A model generated the notes under the pieces. That model saw only the letters and a list, made by a program, of their open reading frames with translations, had not been told where the DNA came from and ran no database searches. Shown here in pieces: positions 1 to 11,556 of a DNA stretch of 64,000 bases. Positions within the stretch are counted from its first letter, which is position 1; every line of letters begins with the position of its first letter. The position numbers were made by a program, and so were the translations under genes. Source of the DNA: Pseudofabraea citricarpa (lineage: Eukaryota; Ascomycota; Leotiomycetes; Helotiales; Dermateaceae); NCBI GenBank assembly GCA_029641185.1, contig JAPWGK010000001.1:942501-1006500 (forward strand), in the 5' to 3' direction.

Positions 1-2705
1 ATACCCACTGGGGTACCAGCCGCAAGAAGTCGCAGAGAAAAAATACAGAGAGTCACAAATCACTCATGACCTGGGAAGAGAAAAAAGAGAAATGAGACGC
101 TCCAAACAGAAGGGGAGATCGACATATGGAAGCTCTCGAAGACACGATGTCAAGGTTCATCCCTCCAAGTAATACGTCTCAGGTGTGCCTGTCTCCTGAC
201 CGTGCGAGCGGGACCATAAAATAATTACTTTCGCTTCGGGCCGGCAACAGAGTGGCTTTATATCGAGAGATTTTCCTGGATGCCTATTTTTTAACCGTTG
301 AGTCACTGCCGTCATTACACAGCCATCGTGGCGATTTGAAGTGGCGACGGCAATCATATGCATTTTTCGGCAGGACCGAGGTACATGAACGACATTTTTT
401 CTATATCTGTTTCTTGTGTTATCGTTCTCCTCTACTTTTGGTCCTGCATATGATTTGATGCAAGGTCCCGAGGACAAGGCAAAGCTGGGCGTCGGGGTTT
501 AGCCTTATGCTGATCCCATGGGATCCGGCGAGGCACGAGGCAGATTGGCGTACCTGTGCCAGTCTATCTGCCTTACCCCACCCACGAGATAGATGCGGGG
601 AATACCTCGTGATGTGATGAGCATATGATAATGGATACGGCTATCATGCGGAATGATAAATGGATGGCGTTTAATGACTGGAATTTGGACATCGGTTTTG
701 GCGTTCCAGCAGCATGTATTTTGGATTTGGTTGTGTTTTCTTTTTCTCTTCCTGGATATACCCCTCTTTAAAGCACATCCCATCTCTTTCTTTCTCTTTT
801 CTTTCTCGTTTCTGGATTATCCCTGTTCGTTGTCTCCTTCAACAGGGCGATAAATCCGGATTTTGTTCTCCGTGCGTGTCGTTTATATTTTAATTAATTT
901 CTGCTTGTTCTGTTATTGATATTGATATCGAAAAAAAAGTTAGCCGATGCATACATCTCAAAATTGGATTTTAGCATTCGGCCAGGAGCAAGTAGGATAG
1001 ATTGGATATAAACACAAATTGATCTTTCCATCTTTATCTGAAATGGGTTCTTGACTCACCTACCTTAGGAGCCTCCTCCTTCACCGCCAAGTTGATGTAA
1101 TGTCAATGTATACCTGAGGCGGGAAAGCACCGGATGGATGGATAACTTGGTGGTTGGTGCATGTCCGCCCTACGGGTATGGATGGGTAGTTGCAGACCGC
1201 CTCTTCTCCTCTCCCGCCTGGAATCATGATCGGCGATTTGGGGTTGCTTTCAAAGTTTGTTTTCGTTGAATCGAGATACCCTCGAGGAGTTTGCGTGGGT
1301 GCGAATATGTGGTGTTTTGTGCTTCTCGAGAGTTTGGGGTTCATCTGTCCGTCGTGCTCGCTCGCTTCGACAAGCTAGATTTCCGTTTGATACCACCTTT
1401 CCCCCCCTCAACTTCTCGCGCGGCGTCGTTCGAATGAATGCATGATTAGGGCCGGCCGATAGGGTGGCTGAGTGGATAGATGGATGGCTCGTTTGGAGAA
1501 AAGGAAAGGAAGGGAAATCGGGGTGGTTGGGTGTTCTCGAGGAAAGCAGAGAGAGCAAGACGTGGAGTTGTACTGCGGGTCGTTGGTTAGAGTTTAGTAG
1601 GTATGTCGAGACGAGAGGAAGCAGGAAGGATGCGCGACAGAGGCGGAAGAGAGAAGAGAAGATTATATTCTTATGTGTGGTGTGACGCATAGCTATTTAG
1701 GTAAGGTAAGGTAGAATAGGTTAGGTGCTGTGGTGAGTTAGGCAGCATTGGGCATGTTAGGTTAGGATAGGTTAGATTACGGCTCGGTTTTAGGTATCTA
1801 GCTACCTAGATCAGGTAAATATCCGTCTATATACAAGCCGAGTAAGACAGACGGTGGGTGATGTGACGGATATTCACTTATTGCTGTTGTGGTGGGAGGT
1901 AGGGAGATTAAACCGGGTCAGGTCGGGAGATGCCCCCTTTTGACGAGAGAAGAAGAGAGGAGAGGAGGGAGGAGAAGCCATAACAGTTTTATTCGGGTTG
2001 AGCATTCATATACAGCAAGTTCAAATCGAGATGCCACCGAATACCGGGCTTTCTTCTCTTTGCTTTTCTTGCTTCGATAGGTATGGGTGAGAAGCCGGCT
2101 CCCCCCCCTTTTTTTTTCATGCATGCATGCACAATGATACATGCATATAGGTACGTGCGTATACAGTAAGTATGGACGGCTGCTCCTCATCATATGAGTA
2201 TCGGATCCAGGTCGGATAGGAAGTCAGAGAGAGCAGGAAAGAAGGTTCGAGTGGTGAAATACCTGTAGGTTTCTTCACATCCACTCGTTCGCTCCCTTCA
2301 AGCCCTGCCTTTGTCTTTAGATAGGCATTCGCTTCGCTTCGCCTCGTTCTCAGAAAACCAAGCCAGAAAATCCGATAGTTCATAACCAACCAACCAGGGG
2401 AATTAGACGAGAAAGAGTTGATAAGGCACGCATAGCACAGCACAGCACAGCCTTACTTCGAGGACCCAATCCATTCATTGTAATCAACTTGTAAACAACT
2501 TGTAAACTGTTGTGATTGGCATGTCTTTCTCGTCGTGTATGCATGCAGGCAAGAAACCCGAGGCTTACCCTGTCGTTATCATTTAACAGGTGCGTGTCTC
2601 AACAATATGTCTTGAAACTTGACCAAGTTCCACTCGTTGATTTACTCAGGACATACATTCATGATTCGATGGTAAGCTCTCCCGCTCTCCCGCTCTCTCG
2701 CTCTC
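1..2705. other. gene-less left flank
   Basis: No ORF here has protein-like composition; the short frames overlap on both strands and are low complexity. Visible content is a T-rich stretch at about 720-830, a run of degenerate GTTAGG/GGTAAG words at about 1700-1810, a C then T homopolymer block at about 2100-2120, and ATGC-rich short repeats near 2120-2160. The right end is downstream of the Hsp70-like gene, so part is probably its 3' UTR. Confidence 0.6.
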
Positions 2706-4979
2706 TCAGTGAAAATCAGCTTCCACCCTTCCATATCTAAACCCGTCAACCTTGAGCTCAAATCCTAGCCCAGCACTCTCAACCACCATCTCTAACGTGA
2801 AATCTAGATTGTCAAACTCAACACCTCTCGTTGTTGTCAGTCTTGTGAAGAGACTCTTAGGTACGGCACCCAGGTCCGTGGTTAATGTACAGACGTTAAT
2901 GAGATCACGAGAGTAGGCTGTAGGAGGCTCATCGGCATCGCTAGCGATCAGGTCATCGGAGACAATGAGTGATTGCCCGGGTCGGAAATTACGCGTGTAG
3001 TGGAAACTAATAGGTGTGAGAGGTGATAGTGCTTCTCCTTTTGCGATGTGCCTTTTGTGTCGTTAGTAATATCGTCGAAGTCTAGAGGCATAATGGCTTA
3101 CCATTGCATTCTGTCGCTTACCATCCACCGTTCCCACAGTGGGCTCCAGTATCTTTCGCTGACTTGGTGTTTCTCCTCGTCGTACACGGTAGCATATGAT
3201 GTACCATAGTGCATTCTTGCTTTTCGTGATATCACCATGCTTCCTTCTAATCCACGCAACACTGCTCCTCGTACTACTGCTGTCCAAGCATATACAGGCT
3301 GCATAACTTCTACCGATCCGCTTTCAATAAGGGCGTTTGCTTGTGCATGTGTTGGACGCTCGCTGTAGGGAGGTGGTGCAGCTGTATTGAAGTGTGCCTT
3401 CAACCGCGTATAAAGGTAGTTGCTACACATGATCAGCGCAAATCCAACATGCTATCAAAGTGTACTTACCTCTGACCGAACCCCCCAACAAGAACGATAC
3501 CTGATACAATCCCACCCTTTTGTCTGATACCATCGACCTGGCCTTGTACCAAATCGCAGACTTCCTTCACAACTGGCTCGAATATTTCTTTAATTTGTGC
3601 TGCTGTCATAACCAAGAATCCACAGTCCAAACCAGCTTCTTCATCATCTGGAAGACCTGGGAATGGTACGTTCACTTCAGCGTGTTCCTCTTCGTTAAAG
3701 TTACGCTTGACAAACTCCTCGAAATATCGGAGACCCATTTCTAAGCGGAAATCAGCAACTTATCTATATTACCTGTCTGAGTAAACTTACGCCATGTCTT
3801 TCCTTTCTTTAACTTCATTTCATCGAACCTTTCCTTTCCTATTCTCGCCCTGACGTGCTCCTCGAAACGGTAATTTAAAAATGCACTTCCGCATAAACCT
3901 CCAGTACCCACTGCAGACTCTTCAACTCGAAGAGGCTTCAAAGATATTATCTTGTAGGCAATCAAATCAACAGTGCCACCTCCCGCATCACATACAACGA
4001 AGTTGTCTCCGATGCTTAAGTGGTTAGGTTGAATAGCCTTCAGCGTATAGACTGCTGCTGCTTCCGGCTCGCTGATCATCTGGATATCGGACTTTGCTCC
4101 CATACCCGCTCTCTCTGCAGCCTGTAGAGTGGTGTTCTTAGCTGCATCGGACCAAACAGCCGGGCAGGTGAGAACAAACTCCACCTTGGTCGAGGCCATA
4201 AACGATTCTCCATACCGTCGTGTCAATGTATCCATGGTATGTTTGTATACTTGTGTTAAATAGTCGCTCACGGCATCGACAACATTCTTGTTGAATTTCT
4301 TCAACTGCGCTGCAGTCTCTAACGGACTGACATAGAATGGAAGCTTCTGTGAACGATCGAGGAAGAGCTTGATGCACCGAAGACGAGACTCTTCGGGTCT
4401 GAATTGAAACCCCCATTTCACTGTTGGTTCTGTCCCATCGATTGCGTCTTTAGGTATATCGTACGCTATTTCTGTTGGAACCTTGTCCGATGTGATACCA
4501 TTGCCGCCTGGCCAGGTCTTGATGATTTCCACATCATCTGGCGTGGATGTATACACAGCTGCTACACTACGCGGCGATTAGTCTAAGGGCGGGAAATGTG
4601 TAGTGTCAGTTCGCAAGGCCTTAGCATTTACGACTCCATGGCAACACCTTGAGCTCTGAATTGCCATATAGCAGTTGAAACTTCAACATCACTTGCTTTG
4701 CTTTACTCCCTTTTCACACGATCACCAAGACAAGCATTCCGATGACTCTCAAATCCCGGTTTAATAAGTGCAAAGACAGAGAAAGGCAACCGCAATAACT
4801 CACCCTGAATAGGTTGTTCCAAAATCTAAGCCAACAATCAGCCGATCATTTAGTGGAGCCAGCTCTCGAATGGGTCCCGCAATAGCCTCAGTAGAAGATG
4901 GAGGGGTATAGTTGGTGAAATGATTCCGGCTCTCGTCGTTCCTTCGACTGGCTGATCTTATTGGAAGATTGAGGTTCAT
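2706..4979 (-). CDS. Hsp70-like ATPase (HSPA12-type), five exons
   Basis: Divergent Hsp70/actin-fold ATPase of about 614 aa. Exons by splice signals: 4979-4804, 4566-3791, 3740-3470, 3422-3102, 3006-2706; total 1845 nt, in frame. Phosphate-1 motif DFGTTYSG at about residue 51 crosses intron 1 (continuing VAAVY). Phosphate-2 is DAGGGTVDL and the adenosine motif is LVGGFGQR, split by intron 3. The last intron has a TACTAAC branch site. The Hsp70 substrate-binding domain is not recognisable; the C-terminal third is diverged, as in HSPA12-like fungal proteins, which are probably cytosolic. The first in-frame ATG is at 4979; upstream codons in this frame lack ATG. It is divergent from the RCC1-like gene. 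Family is well supported; substrate and role are unknown. Confidence 0.88.
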
Positions 4980-5741
4980 GATTGTAGCTGTCGTGATCTC
5001 GCGCTTAACTTTGCGGCCATAAAACAAGACTCCATGCGTAGTCGATAATGATACTAGAGAACCCTGTCTCCCTTGTCGACCCTGTCAACCACACAGAAAA
5101 TACAAGACAGCCCTTCAGAAAACCAAAGATGTTCTATCTCGAACTCAGCGACTCGCCTGAGCGGCCTCGAGGGGAGATTGATGACCCGAGTCTCTTCGTC
5201 AGCTTGCGGGGTATGATTCGTGGGGGGCCGCTGATGATTCTGGATTTTTGCCGCCGTGTAAGGTTAAGAATATTAAGTGATCTGATTGAAATGGATCAAG
5301 TGAGAAGAACAAAAGATGTTTGGTGTTCCTGAGGACCGTGGTGGGAATGGTTTAAAGTGCAGCCTTGGAGGCAGGCAACAGGATTCGGTTCACTTGCGGC
5401 GTTTTTTGGTTGATGTAAGTCTTATTTTAGGGTCTTGCGCTCGTACCTGAAACTCTCGTATCGGGAGAAAGAAATGACAATCAATTCAAGTGCTCTGCGT
5501 TCTGGGAGAGGGCCACTTAGGAAGCGGAACAATGAGCAGAGGTGATGAATTAGGACATGGTGAGCGAGAAGAGGAAGAGAAGCGTCTAGCCTCTTTTTAT
5601 TAGCCGATGCATGTGGTGGAGGCAGGCAGGCTGTGCAAGGCTGAGTCCCCCCATGCTCTGTTTTTACTCTATTGACAACCGTGTTTGTACGTAGCCAGAG
5701 TCCCAAACATCGTAAACGCATTCCATTCCGTCTCAGGTGTG
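4980..5741. other. divergent promoter region, Hsp70-like / RCC1-like
   Basis: These 762 nt separate two divergent start codons and must hold both 5' UTRs and promoters. Short ORFs here show no family resemblance. I see no clear TATA box and no convincing heat-shock element array by eye. Confidence 0.5.
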
Positions 5742-6896
5742 ATGGAGCTTTGGGCCTGCGGCTTCAACGCCTGGAACCAGCTCCAGTTTGAGGGAGAGCT
5801 TCTTGCACAGCCTGAAGATCTCCATGAGTTCCGCTGCATCTTCGCAGACGACCATATTGACATTTTAAGAGCTTCACTCTCGGCTACTTTAGGTAATTCC
5901 CGTGTATTAAGGTTCAGTCTTGTTTTGATTCCCCGAGAATAAGTGCCCTCAAATGTCTTTGTCACGTGAATTGACATGGTTGACAATTCCTCTTGTCACT
6001 CGTGGTACAATTAAGGAAGCTGATGATACCTATGTGTAGTACAGGCATCTTCGGGCGTGAGAACAGCAGGGTTTCCTGATGGGCTTATTGAACTTTTGAG
6101 TAAAAGTCTTAGCCCCATAAACGTGGCCAGCGCAGGAAACGAAAAGATAAGCTGTAAGAAATCCTGAAACCTGGACATGATGATTATTTGACAGAATATT
6201 CAGCGTTTAGTGAAAACAGTATCACCCAATACGACTCCTTTCAGAAGTACCTTGTCAAAGATGGATACGTCCTAGGAGAATTCGAAAAAATCAAGACCAT
6301 TGTAGCGAACCAGACTAGCTTTACAGCTCTCTCGAATGATGGCGCAGTCTGGACATGGGGAGACGGAAGATATGAAGCATGCCTAGGTCGAGAAACATCG
6401 GAGGATAGGTAAGAGTTCGACAGCCAATCTTGAATATGCTGGCCACTAAAGGTGTACAAGCCCAGCCTCAACCCCCTGCATAATACATGACCTTACCGGC
6501 CTACCTACGGGCCCTGTCATCAAAATAGTGTCTGGCGGGTATATAACAGCAGCCTTGACAGACGGAGCTGATGCCTACATCTGGGGAGGTCGGTCGGGTC
6601 AGTCAAAGATAATCGACGAGATCTCTGGCTGGCCCATGCCACTAGATCTTGATGGAAAAGACATTTTAGATATTGCTGTAGGAAACGATCACTTGATGGT
6701 TCTGACTACTGAGCATGAAATTTTTGTGGTAGGAGAGGGGAGCAATGGCCAGCTCGGTATGACGACAGAGAAACTCACTGAATGGAAGCAGATTGCATTA
6801 CCGCTGCGAACAGGTCAGAAGGCTGTGGCTATCTTTGCTGGTTACAAGAACTCATTCGTGTTGGTAAAAGAAAAAGAAGAAATAAATGGCACATGA
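5742..6896 (+). CDS. RCC1-repeat protein (alpha-tubulin suppressor Ats1-like)
   Basis: Predicted RCC1-type beta-propeller protein of about 301-305 aa. It starts at ATG 5742 with MELWACGFNAWNQL, a typical first blade of fungal Ats1-like proteins. Exons: 5742-5892, 6040-6153, 6204-6408 and about 6461-6896 (acceptor could also be at 6451). Blade signatures visible are AVWTWGDGRY, DAYIWGGRSG and GEGSNGQLG. At intron 2 the obvious acceptor (ACAG at about 6194) would create a stop, so the acceptor after TTCAG at 6203 was chosen; this gives KIS-S-FSENS. RCC1-repeat proteins act as scaffolds or exchange factors; Ats1 is linked to tubulin and tRNA modification in yeast, but that role is only inferred here. 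Its stop lies 82 nt from the convergent proteasome gene. Confidence 0.82.
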
Positions 6897-6978
6897 AAAG
6901 GTCAATCGCAGCATCTGAGCTCTTTGTTTACCATACTATGCCGTTCTATTATACATTGGTCGTGAGAAAGAAAGAAGC

Positions 6979-8102
6979 TCATAGATTCGTGAGGTAATCC
7001 TCAATCTCCTGAGGACTCAGCTTTCTGAATCTTGGTCCCTGTGCACCCTCTACTCCTTCTGTGCCAAGCAAGTGGTGTGCTGGTGGTCCGACGATACCTT
7101 GATAAAGTTAGCAAATATACGAACGAAGGGGAAATATAATCTTACCAATCTCAACAGTCTCTCCATTCATCTCACCCTCAATGGTCTCCTTTAATGTCAA
7201 AAGAGCAATGTGGACTGCATCTTCCAGCTCTAGCCCCTCAGTGTATCTCTTCTCCAAGAAGGTCTTTGCAGAAGTTGCACTCTTTCCAATTGCGGTTGCC
7301 TTCCATGGGAAGTAACTGCCACTGGGATCGACCTGGTACAACATGGGTCCGCCTTTCAAGACACCACCAGTCTTTCCTGATGGCTTCTTGTCATCTGGGT
7401 GGACTTCAGCTCCTGCTACTGGCTCATCCGATTCTGACTCGATTCCCTCGTCCCAACCAGCGATCAACAGACTGACACCGTAGGGTCGTACACCACCAGA
7501 TTGAGTAGCCTCTTGCATAACTCTGGCCACATCTTGTACTAATATTCTCGTGGGTGGATACTCGTTGTAAATGCGCTTGTAGTTTGTGTGTGAAACCTTG
7601 CGTGCCTTATCAACCAACACTCTATAATCTGGACCCATGCCAGAGTAAACCATGCCAATATTTGGAGTGATCAAGCTGACTTTCGACAGAGAAGGAGGAT
7701 CGATAAGAGGAGAAGAGGACTTCTTTTCGGTAGCAAGGACAATTCCGTTGGTAGCTAGGTCCTTGGTTAGATATATGCATATTTGGATACTCTTCCAGAA
7801 CGGATCATACCCTTGATTCCCAGCGCAGTGACTCCTTGGTTGACAGCATTCAATGCATATTCTAAGGCCGTGGTGTTAGTGATGGAATTATATTAAGCCA
7901 TTACATAGAGCGGCAAAGCGCAAGCCGAGCGTTCTATCAATACGCATCGCGGGAGACATACCGATTTGAACGAGTTTCCCACTATTCTAATGTTAGCTAT
8001 GGCTGCCGATAATGATGGCATGCCAGCACGCAGGCTGGGGTGGATAGATAGAGCATACCTGGGGGAAAAGGTCGTGAGGGAGAAGGAGTATCTGTCCGCC
8101 AT
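6979..8102 (-). CDS. PRE8: 20S proteasome subunit alpha-2 (Pre8/PSMA2)
   Basis: Alpha-ring subunit of the 20S core particle, acting in ubiquitin-dependent proteolysis in cytosol and nucleus. Five exons: 8102-8059, 7981-7962 (only 20 nt), 7861-7811, 7754-7146, 7097-6979; 843 nt, 280 aa, in frame. The N-terminus reads [20 protein letters not shown] then EYALNAV, the alpha-subunit gate/H0 signature. [27 protein letters not shown] and MNGETVEIG are alpha-2 features. After the WDEG motif sits an extra hydrophilic insertion of about 25-30 residues (acidic, then Lys/Gly-rich), making the protein longer than the roughly 250-aa yeast form. It is divergent from a RING-CH ligase gene and convergent with the RCC1-like gene. 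Confidence 0.95.
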
Positions 8103-8566
8103 GGCGTTGGTTTACTTCGAAGAGAAGACGGGAAGGGTTTCGAAGTCGAATACAGGCCTGGGAGGAATTTGAGGTTGTTGTGAGGTGAGCAGTTGAAAGA
8201 GGAAGGCTGTTGATGGTGGTTTGAGCTATTCCCATGCCATAGCTCGACTTCCAGACAGGCAGCTCCGCCGACGCGAATTACTGGCGGCCTGAGGCATCAA
8301 CAACCGCTTCGAGCTAATGTAAGCCGAGCGAACTCGATTTCTTTTAAGCTCTTTCATAGTCTGCCAAACTCCGCTGGATGAAGACACATCTTCACCCACC
8401 ATTTCCATATCGACTGATGTTTTTGCCCTACTACTAATGATAGTACGCTAATCGCAGCTTTGTTTAATAGCTTCGTCGCTCTTCAATGCTTCGTGTGCTA
8501 CAGCACATCCTCAGGATTTAAAGCTCAGATTTCAGCACCACCATTTGAACGAACGCCTCAGCCAAT
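8103..8566. promoter_or_regulatory. shared promoter, proteasome alpha-2 / RING-CH ligase
   Basis: A 464-nt divergent intergenic region serves two ubiquitin-proteasome genes. By eye I find no exact proteasome-associated control element (GGTGGCAAA) on either strand; a partial GGTGG core lies near 8395-8401 on the minus strand. Boundaries are the two start codons. Confidence 0.5.
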
Positions 8567-9577
8567 ATGTCTTCACCTTATGCATCTACCTGGTCCTGGC
8601 AGGAACCTGTTGACGGAGAGCCCAACGAACCTCAATACGCTACCTCAAGTTCGCCTCCTGAGGGGTTCGAAGAAGAAGAGGTACCAAAACAAGAAGAACC
8701 TCAGCACACTGCGGGCACCGAGAGCGCACCCAAACCACAAAAATACTATGCGCCTCGAACATGCAGGATTTGCCTTGAAGTTGTACAGCCAACCTTTGAA
8801 CCAGTCGTCGACGGCTTGGCTTCCATGATTAACCCCGCTCCAAAGGTTTCCTATATTTCCGAGGATCCAGAATCAGGCCGGCTGATCCGACCATGCAAAT
8901 GCAAAGGTTCGCAAAGATATTGTCATGAGGGTTGTCTTCAAGCTTGGAGAAATGCAGACCCAGCCTATGGTCGGCGGAACTTTTGGGAGTGCCCAACGTG
9001 TAAATTTCAGTACCGCCTGGAAAGGTTACGATGGAGCCGATGGTTGAACAGTACCGTCCTGCAGCTTCTTTTTACAATCAGCATTCTCTTCATGACAGTC
9101 TTCGTTCTTGGTTTTGTGGCCGACCCCATTATAAACCTTTATTTAGACCCTTACGATACTATCACTTCATCAATACCTTTGTCTGGAAAACCTATTCCTC
9201 AGTTTGAAGATGAGGATGATGGTTGGATCGAACATTTTCTCAAGGGCCTAGCATCTTTAGGTCTCCTAGGCTTTGTCAAAGTCTTCTTCGCAATGTCGCC
9301 CTGGCATTGGTGGAACCTGCGTCAAAATCTCGGTGGTGGCCGTGCCCGTGCACGAGGTGGTACTGGACGAGACAGACTTGAGAACATCTCCTGGTCTCTT
9401 GTCATTATCGGCATAGTTACCTTCCTATTTGCGGTCTGGAAATTCGTTCGTGCCTGGACTGCAAGAACACTCGAAAAAGCCGGTGAGCGCGTTGCTGATG
9501 TACAAGGTGACGATGATGCCGATGAACCCGAGGATAACAGCACAAGTGGTCAACAAGAGAGCAGGAAAACCCAGTAG
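8567..9577 (+). CDS. membrane RING-CH (MARCH-type) E3 ubiquitin ligase
   Basis: Intronless, 336 aa. An acidic, Pro/Glu-rich N-terminus (1-60) precedes a C4HC3 RING-CH domain at about 66-145: CRICLE, then CKCKG, HEGCLQAW and CPTCKFQY supply the zinc ligands with typical spacing. A hydrophobic segment at about 165-190 (LLFTISILFMTVFVLGFV) and another near 285-300 (LVIIGIVTFLFAVW) are probable membrane spans, with a weaker one at about 225-245. The tail is acidic. MARCH/Ssm4-related proteins place ubiquitin on membrane substrates in the ER or endosomes; the precise compartment cannot be read here. An insertion between the first and second Cys pairs (residues about 70-105) is longer than in animal MARCH proteins. 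It shares its promoter region with proteasome alpha-2. Confidence 0.88.
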   Translation: MSSPYASTWSWQEPVDGEPNEPQYATSSSPPEGFEEEEVPKQEEPQHTAGTESAPKPQKYYAPRTCRICLEVVQPTFEPVVDGLASMINPAPKVSYISEDPESGRLIRPCKCKGSQRYCHEGCLQAWRNADPAYGRRNFWECPTCKFQYRLERLRWSRWLNSTVLQLLFTISILFMTVFVLGFVADPIINLYLDPYDTITSSIPLSGKPIPQFEDEDDGWIEHFLKGLASLGLLGFVKVFFAMSPWHWWNLRQNLGGGRARARGGTGRDRLENISWSLVIIGIVTFLFAVWKFVRAWTARTLEKAGERVADVQGDDDADEPEDNSTSGQQESRKTQ

Positions 9578-10892
9578 ATCAAGGGATTGGGATTCGCTTT
9601 TAGCGAGGAGTTTGGATCATGAAACCAAATGTACAACAGGCAAATGGAGTTTTCTATTGTCCAGTTCGTCGTGAAACCTTTGGCTTTCTTGCATGTAAGT
9701 CGGCGTCCGAAGGCTCGTTCATTTCTTTACTGCCAGGTCCGGCATAGCACATTCTCCCCTCGCAAATCTTGCACACAACTTAAGTTGCACATGAGCTATC
9801 TGCTTCCGTACGTGTTCAATTAGTCCGTGTGCAAAAATCAAGCCGCTTCTGCTGGAGCCTTGAGGATCGGAACGTTATGTTCTTTTTCTCGCTATGGGTG
9901 GCCGCTGAAAGCACCAAGTCAGCTCTTCTTGTCGTTTTTATCAATCTATCTTCCCTCGGGAAGGTTTTTGATAGCTGGTTCTTCTGCTTCGGCAGGATTC
10001 TCCCACGAGAATTCAGAAGGCAGTTGAGCAGATACATATCTCTACCTAGCTACCTAGGTGTATAGTTTGATTTCTCTTGAATATTATAATTTCATCACTG
10101 TGCAAGCTTCTCAATCTTCTATTTATACCATATATGTGAACATCACTGCACGCTCTGCCTTTAAAATGTCCATGATCAAGCTCGCTTCCTGAAAAGTAAT
10201 TCCAGAATAACCAATCTAGCCAGTTCATTCTCCTTCTTACCATGCAGTATGACCGTAACCTATTAAATCCCATGTTTAATCTATCTTGTAATGTGCATGA
10301 CCAACCTCAGATCAGATTGAGAAACTCCTCCGGATCCTCAAGACAAGATAATCCAAAGGACCTCGATGTCCCATCCCAAGACCATGAGGATTTTTCTCCG
10401 AGATATACTCCGCCGAGAGCTCCGGCCGATTCCTCCATCTCTCACGGCATGCCAATTTACCTCTTCACCCCGCATATCTGCATGAAAGGATCTCCTTCCC
10501 GCTCGCGAAGCACATATGGCGCCTTCCAGACCTGGGGATTCGCCATCTCTGTGCATCGTAGGTCCCTTGACGCATTTCCTGCTCCTCTCGCTTAACCTCT
10601 CTCCTGCCCGTCTTCCTTTCTCCTAGACTTGAAAGACGCTCAATGTCCGGGTCTCGACTGCTTGGACTGGATTACATTAGATTTAGGCTTTAAGAGATGA
10701 ATTGAAGGACTCTTTGCTTACCTCGGTCCTTTTGGGGCAGAGGGTTGTCTTGTGTATATATCTGCTTGCTCTTCTCTCTAGAACGTTTACAAATAATCAC
10801 ACTCTGTTGTAGTTGCTTCTTCTTTCCCTCCTATCGTCTCAACCCAGTTTCTACCTTTTCTACCTAAAAACCATAGAACTTCAAAACGCGAA
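9578..10892. other. intergenic, 1.3 kb
   Basis: No protein-like ORF. The right part is the promoter and 5' UTR of the secreted-protein gene: a TATATA stretch at about 10755-10760 lies roughly 135 nt before its ATG, followed by pyrimidine-rich sequence up to 10870. A CTACCTAG-type word occurs at about 10042-10060. Confidence 0.45.
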
Positions 10893-11556
10893 ATGCAGTT
10901 CTCTACTCTCCTCCTCTGCCTCGCAGCTCTAACAGCCCACCAAACCTCAGCAGCTATAACCTGTCTCAAGGTCTCCGCATCAGCAACTGCACGATGGACC
11001 AATAGCGCGGGTCAGGCTTGTACATGGACGGGGGCCGTAGGAAGTAATTTCGGAACAACATCTTCGGGTAGCGAGTTAGTCCTTTCTCCTCTTCTTAACT
11101 TCTCTAGGAACGGAAAGCAAGGAAGATGAGATTGTGTGTACTGATACGCCGGTTCTTTTTAGTTATAGCTGTAATGGAAGATGCGGAGCAGGATGCAGCG
11201 GAACCGCCTTAGGAAACGTCTAGTAAGTCACCTTCTCCTTATTTCTGCCTCCTCGAAGAGGAAGAAAAAGAATAAGACCAACCAACCCACCACAGTACCC
11301 AAGATTGTTTCTCGCACGACGTATGTTCATACTTCAACTCCGCCTCCGGTGGCGCTAGGTAAATATTCATTTTCTCGTGCCCCCCGTCCTTTCGAATGCG
11401 AAAGGGCTGCTTCTAACAGACGAAAGTGACCCGAACTGCGGAGCGGCTTTCACAGCAGCACAGGATGATTTCCTGCTCGGGTTAGCGAACGGTTGTTCGC
11501 AGACGAACCCGAGTCTTTCTGCTTCGGCACCGAGTGTACGACCAGTTTGCGCGTGA
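10893..11556 (+). CDS. small cysteine-rich secreted protein with PLA2-like motifs
   Basis: Four exons rebuilt from splice sites: 10893-11074 (donor GTTAGT), 11163-11222, 11296-11358, 11427-11556; 435 nt, 144 aa, in frame. Residues 1-20 form a signal peptide with a Leu/Ala-rich core, cleaved near TSA/AIT. The mature part has about nine cysteines. Two clusters stand out: CNGRCGAGC at about 64-72 and DCFSHDVCSYF at about 84-94, then DPNCGAAF and GLANGCSQT. It belongs to a widespread but uncharacterised family of ascomycete small secreted proteins. The CGxG plus CxxHDxC pair resembles the calcium loop and active site of secreted phospholipase A2; that is inference. No stop or frameshift was seen. 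It could be a secreted enzyme, an effector-like protein or a structural wall protein. Confidence 0.85.

Noticed and set aside
1700..1810. GTTAGG/GGTAAG run as telomere-like sequence
   Set aside because: Units are irregular and not the TTAGGG array; internal position with ordinary genes nearby.
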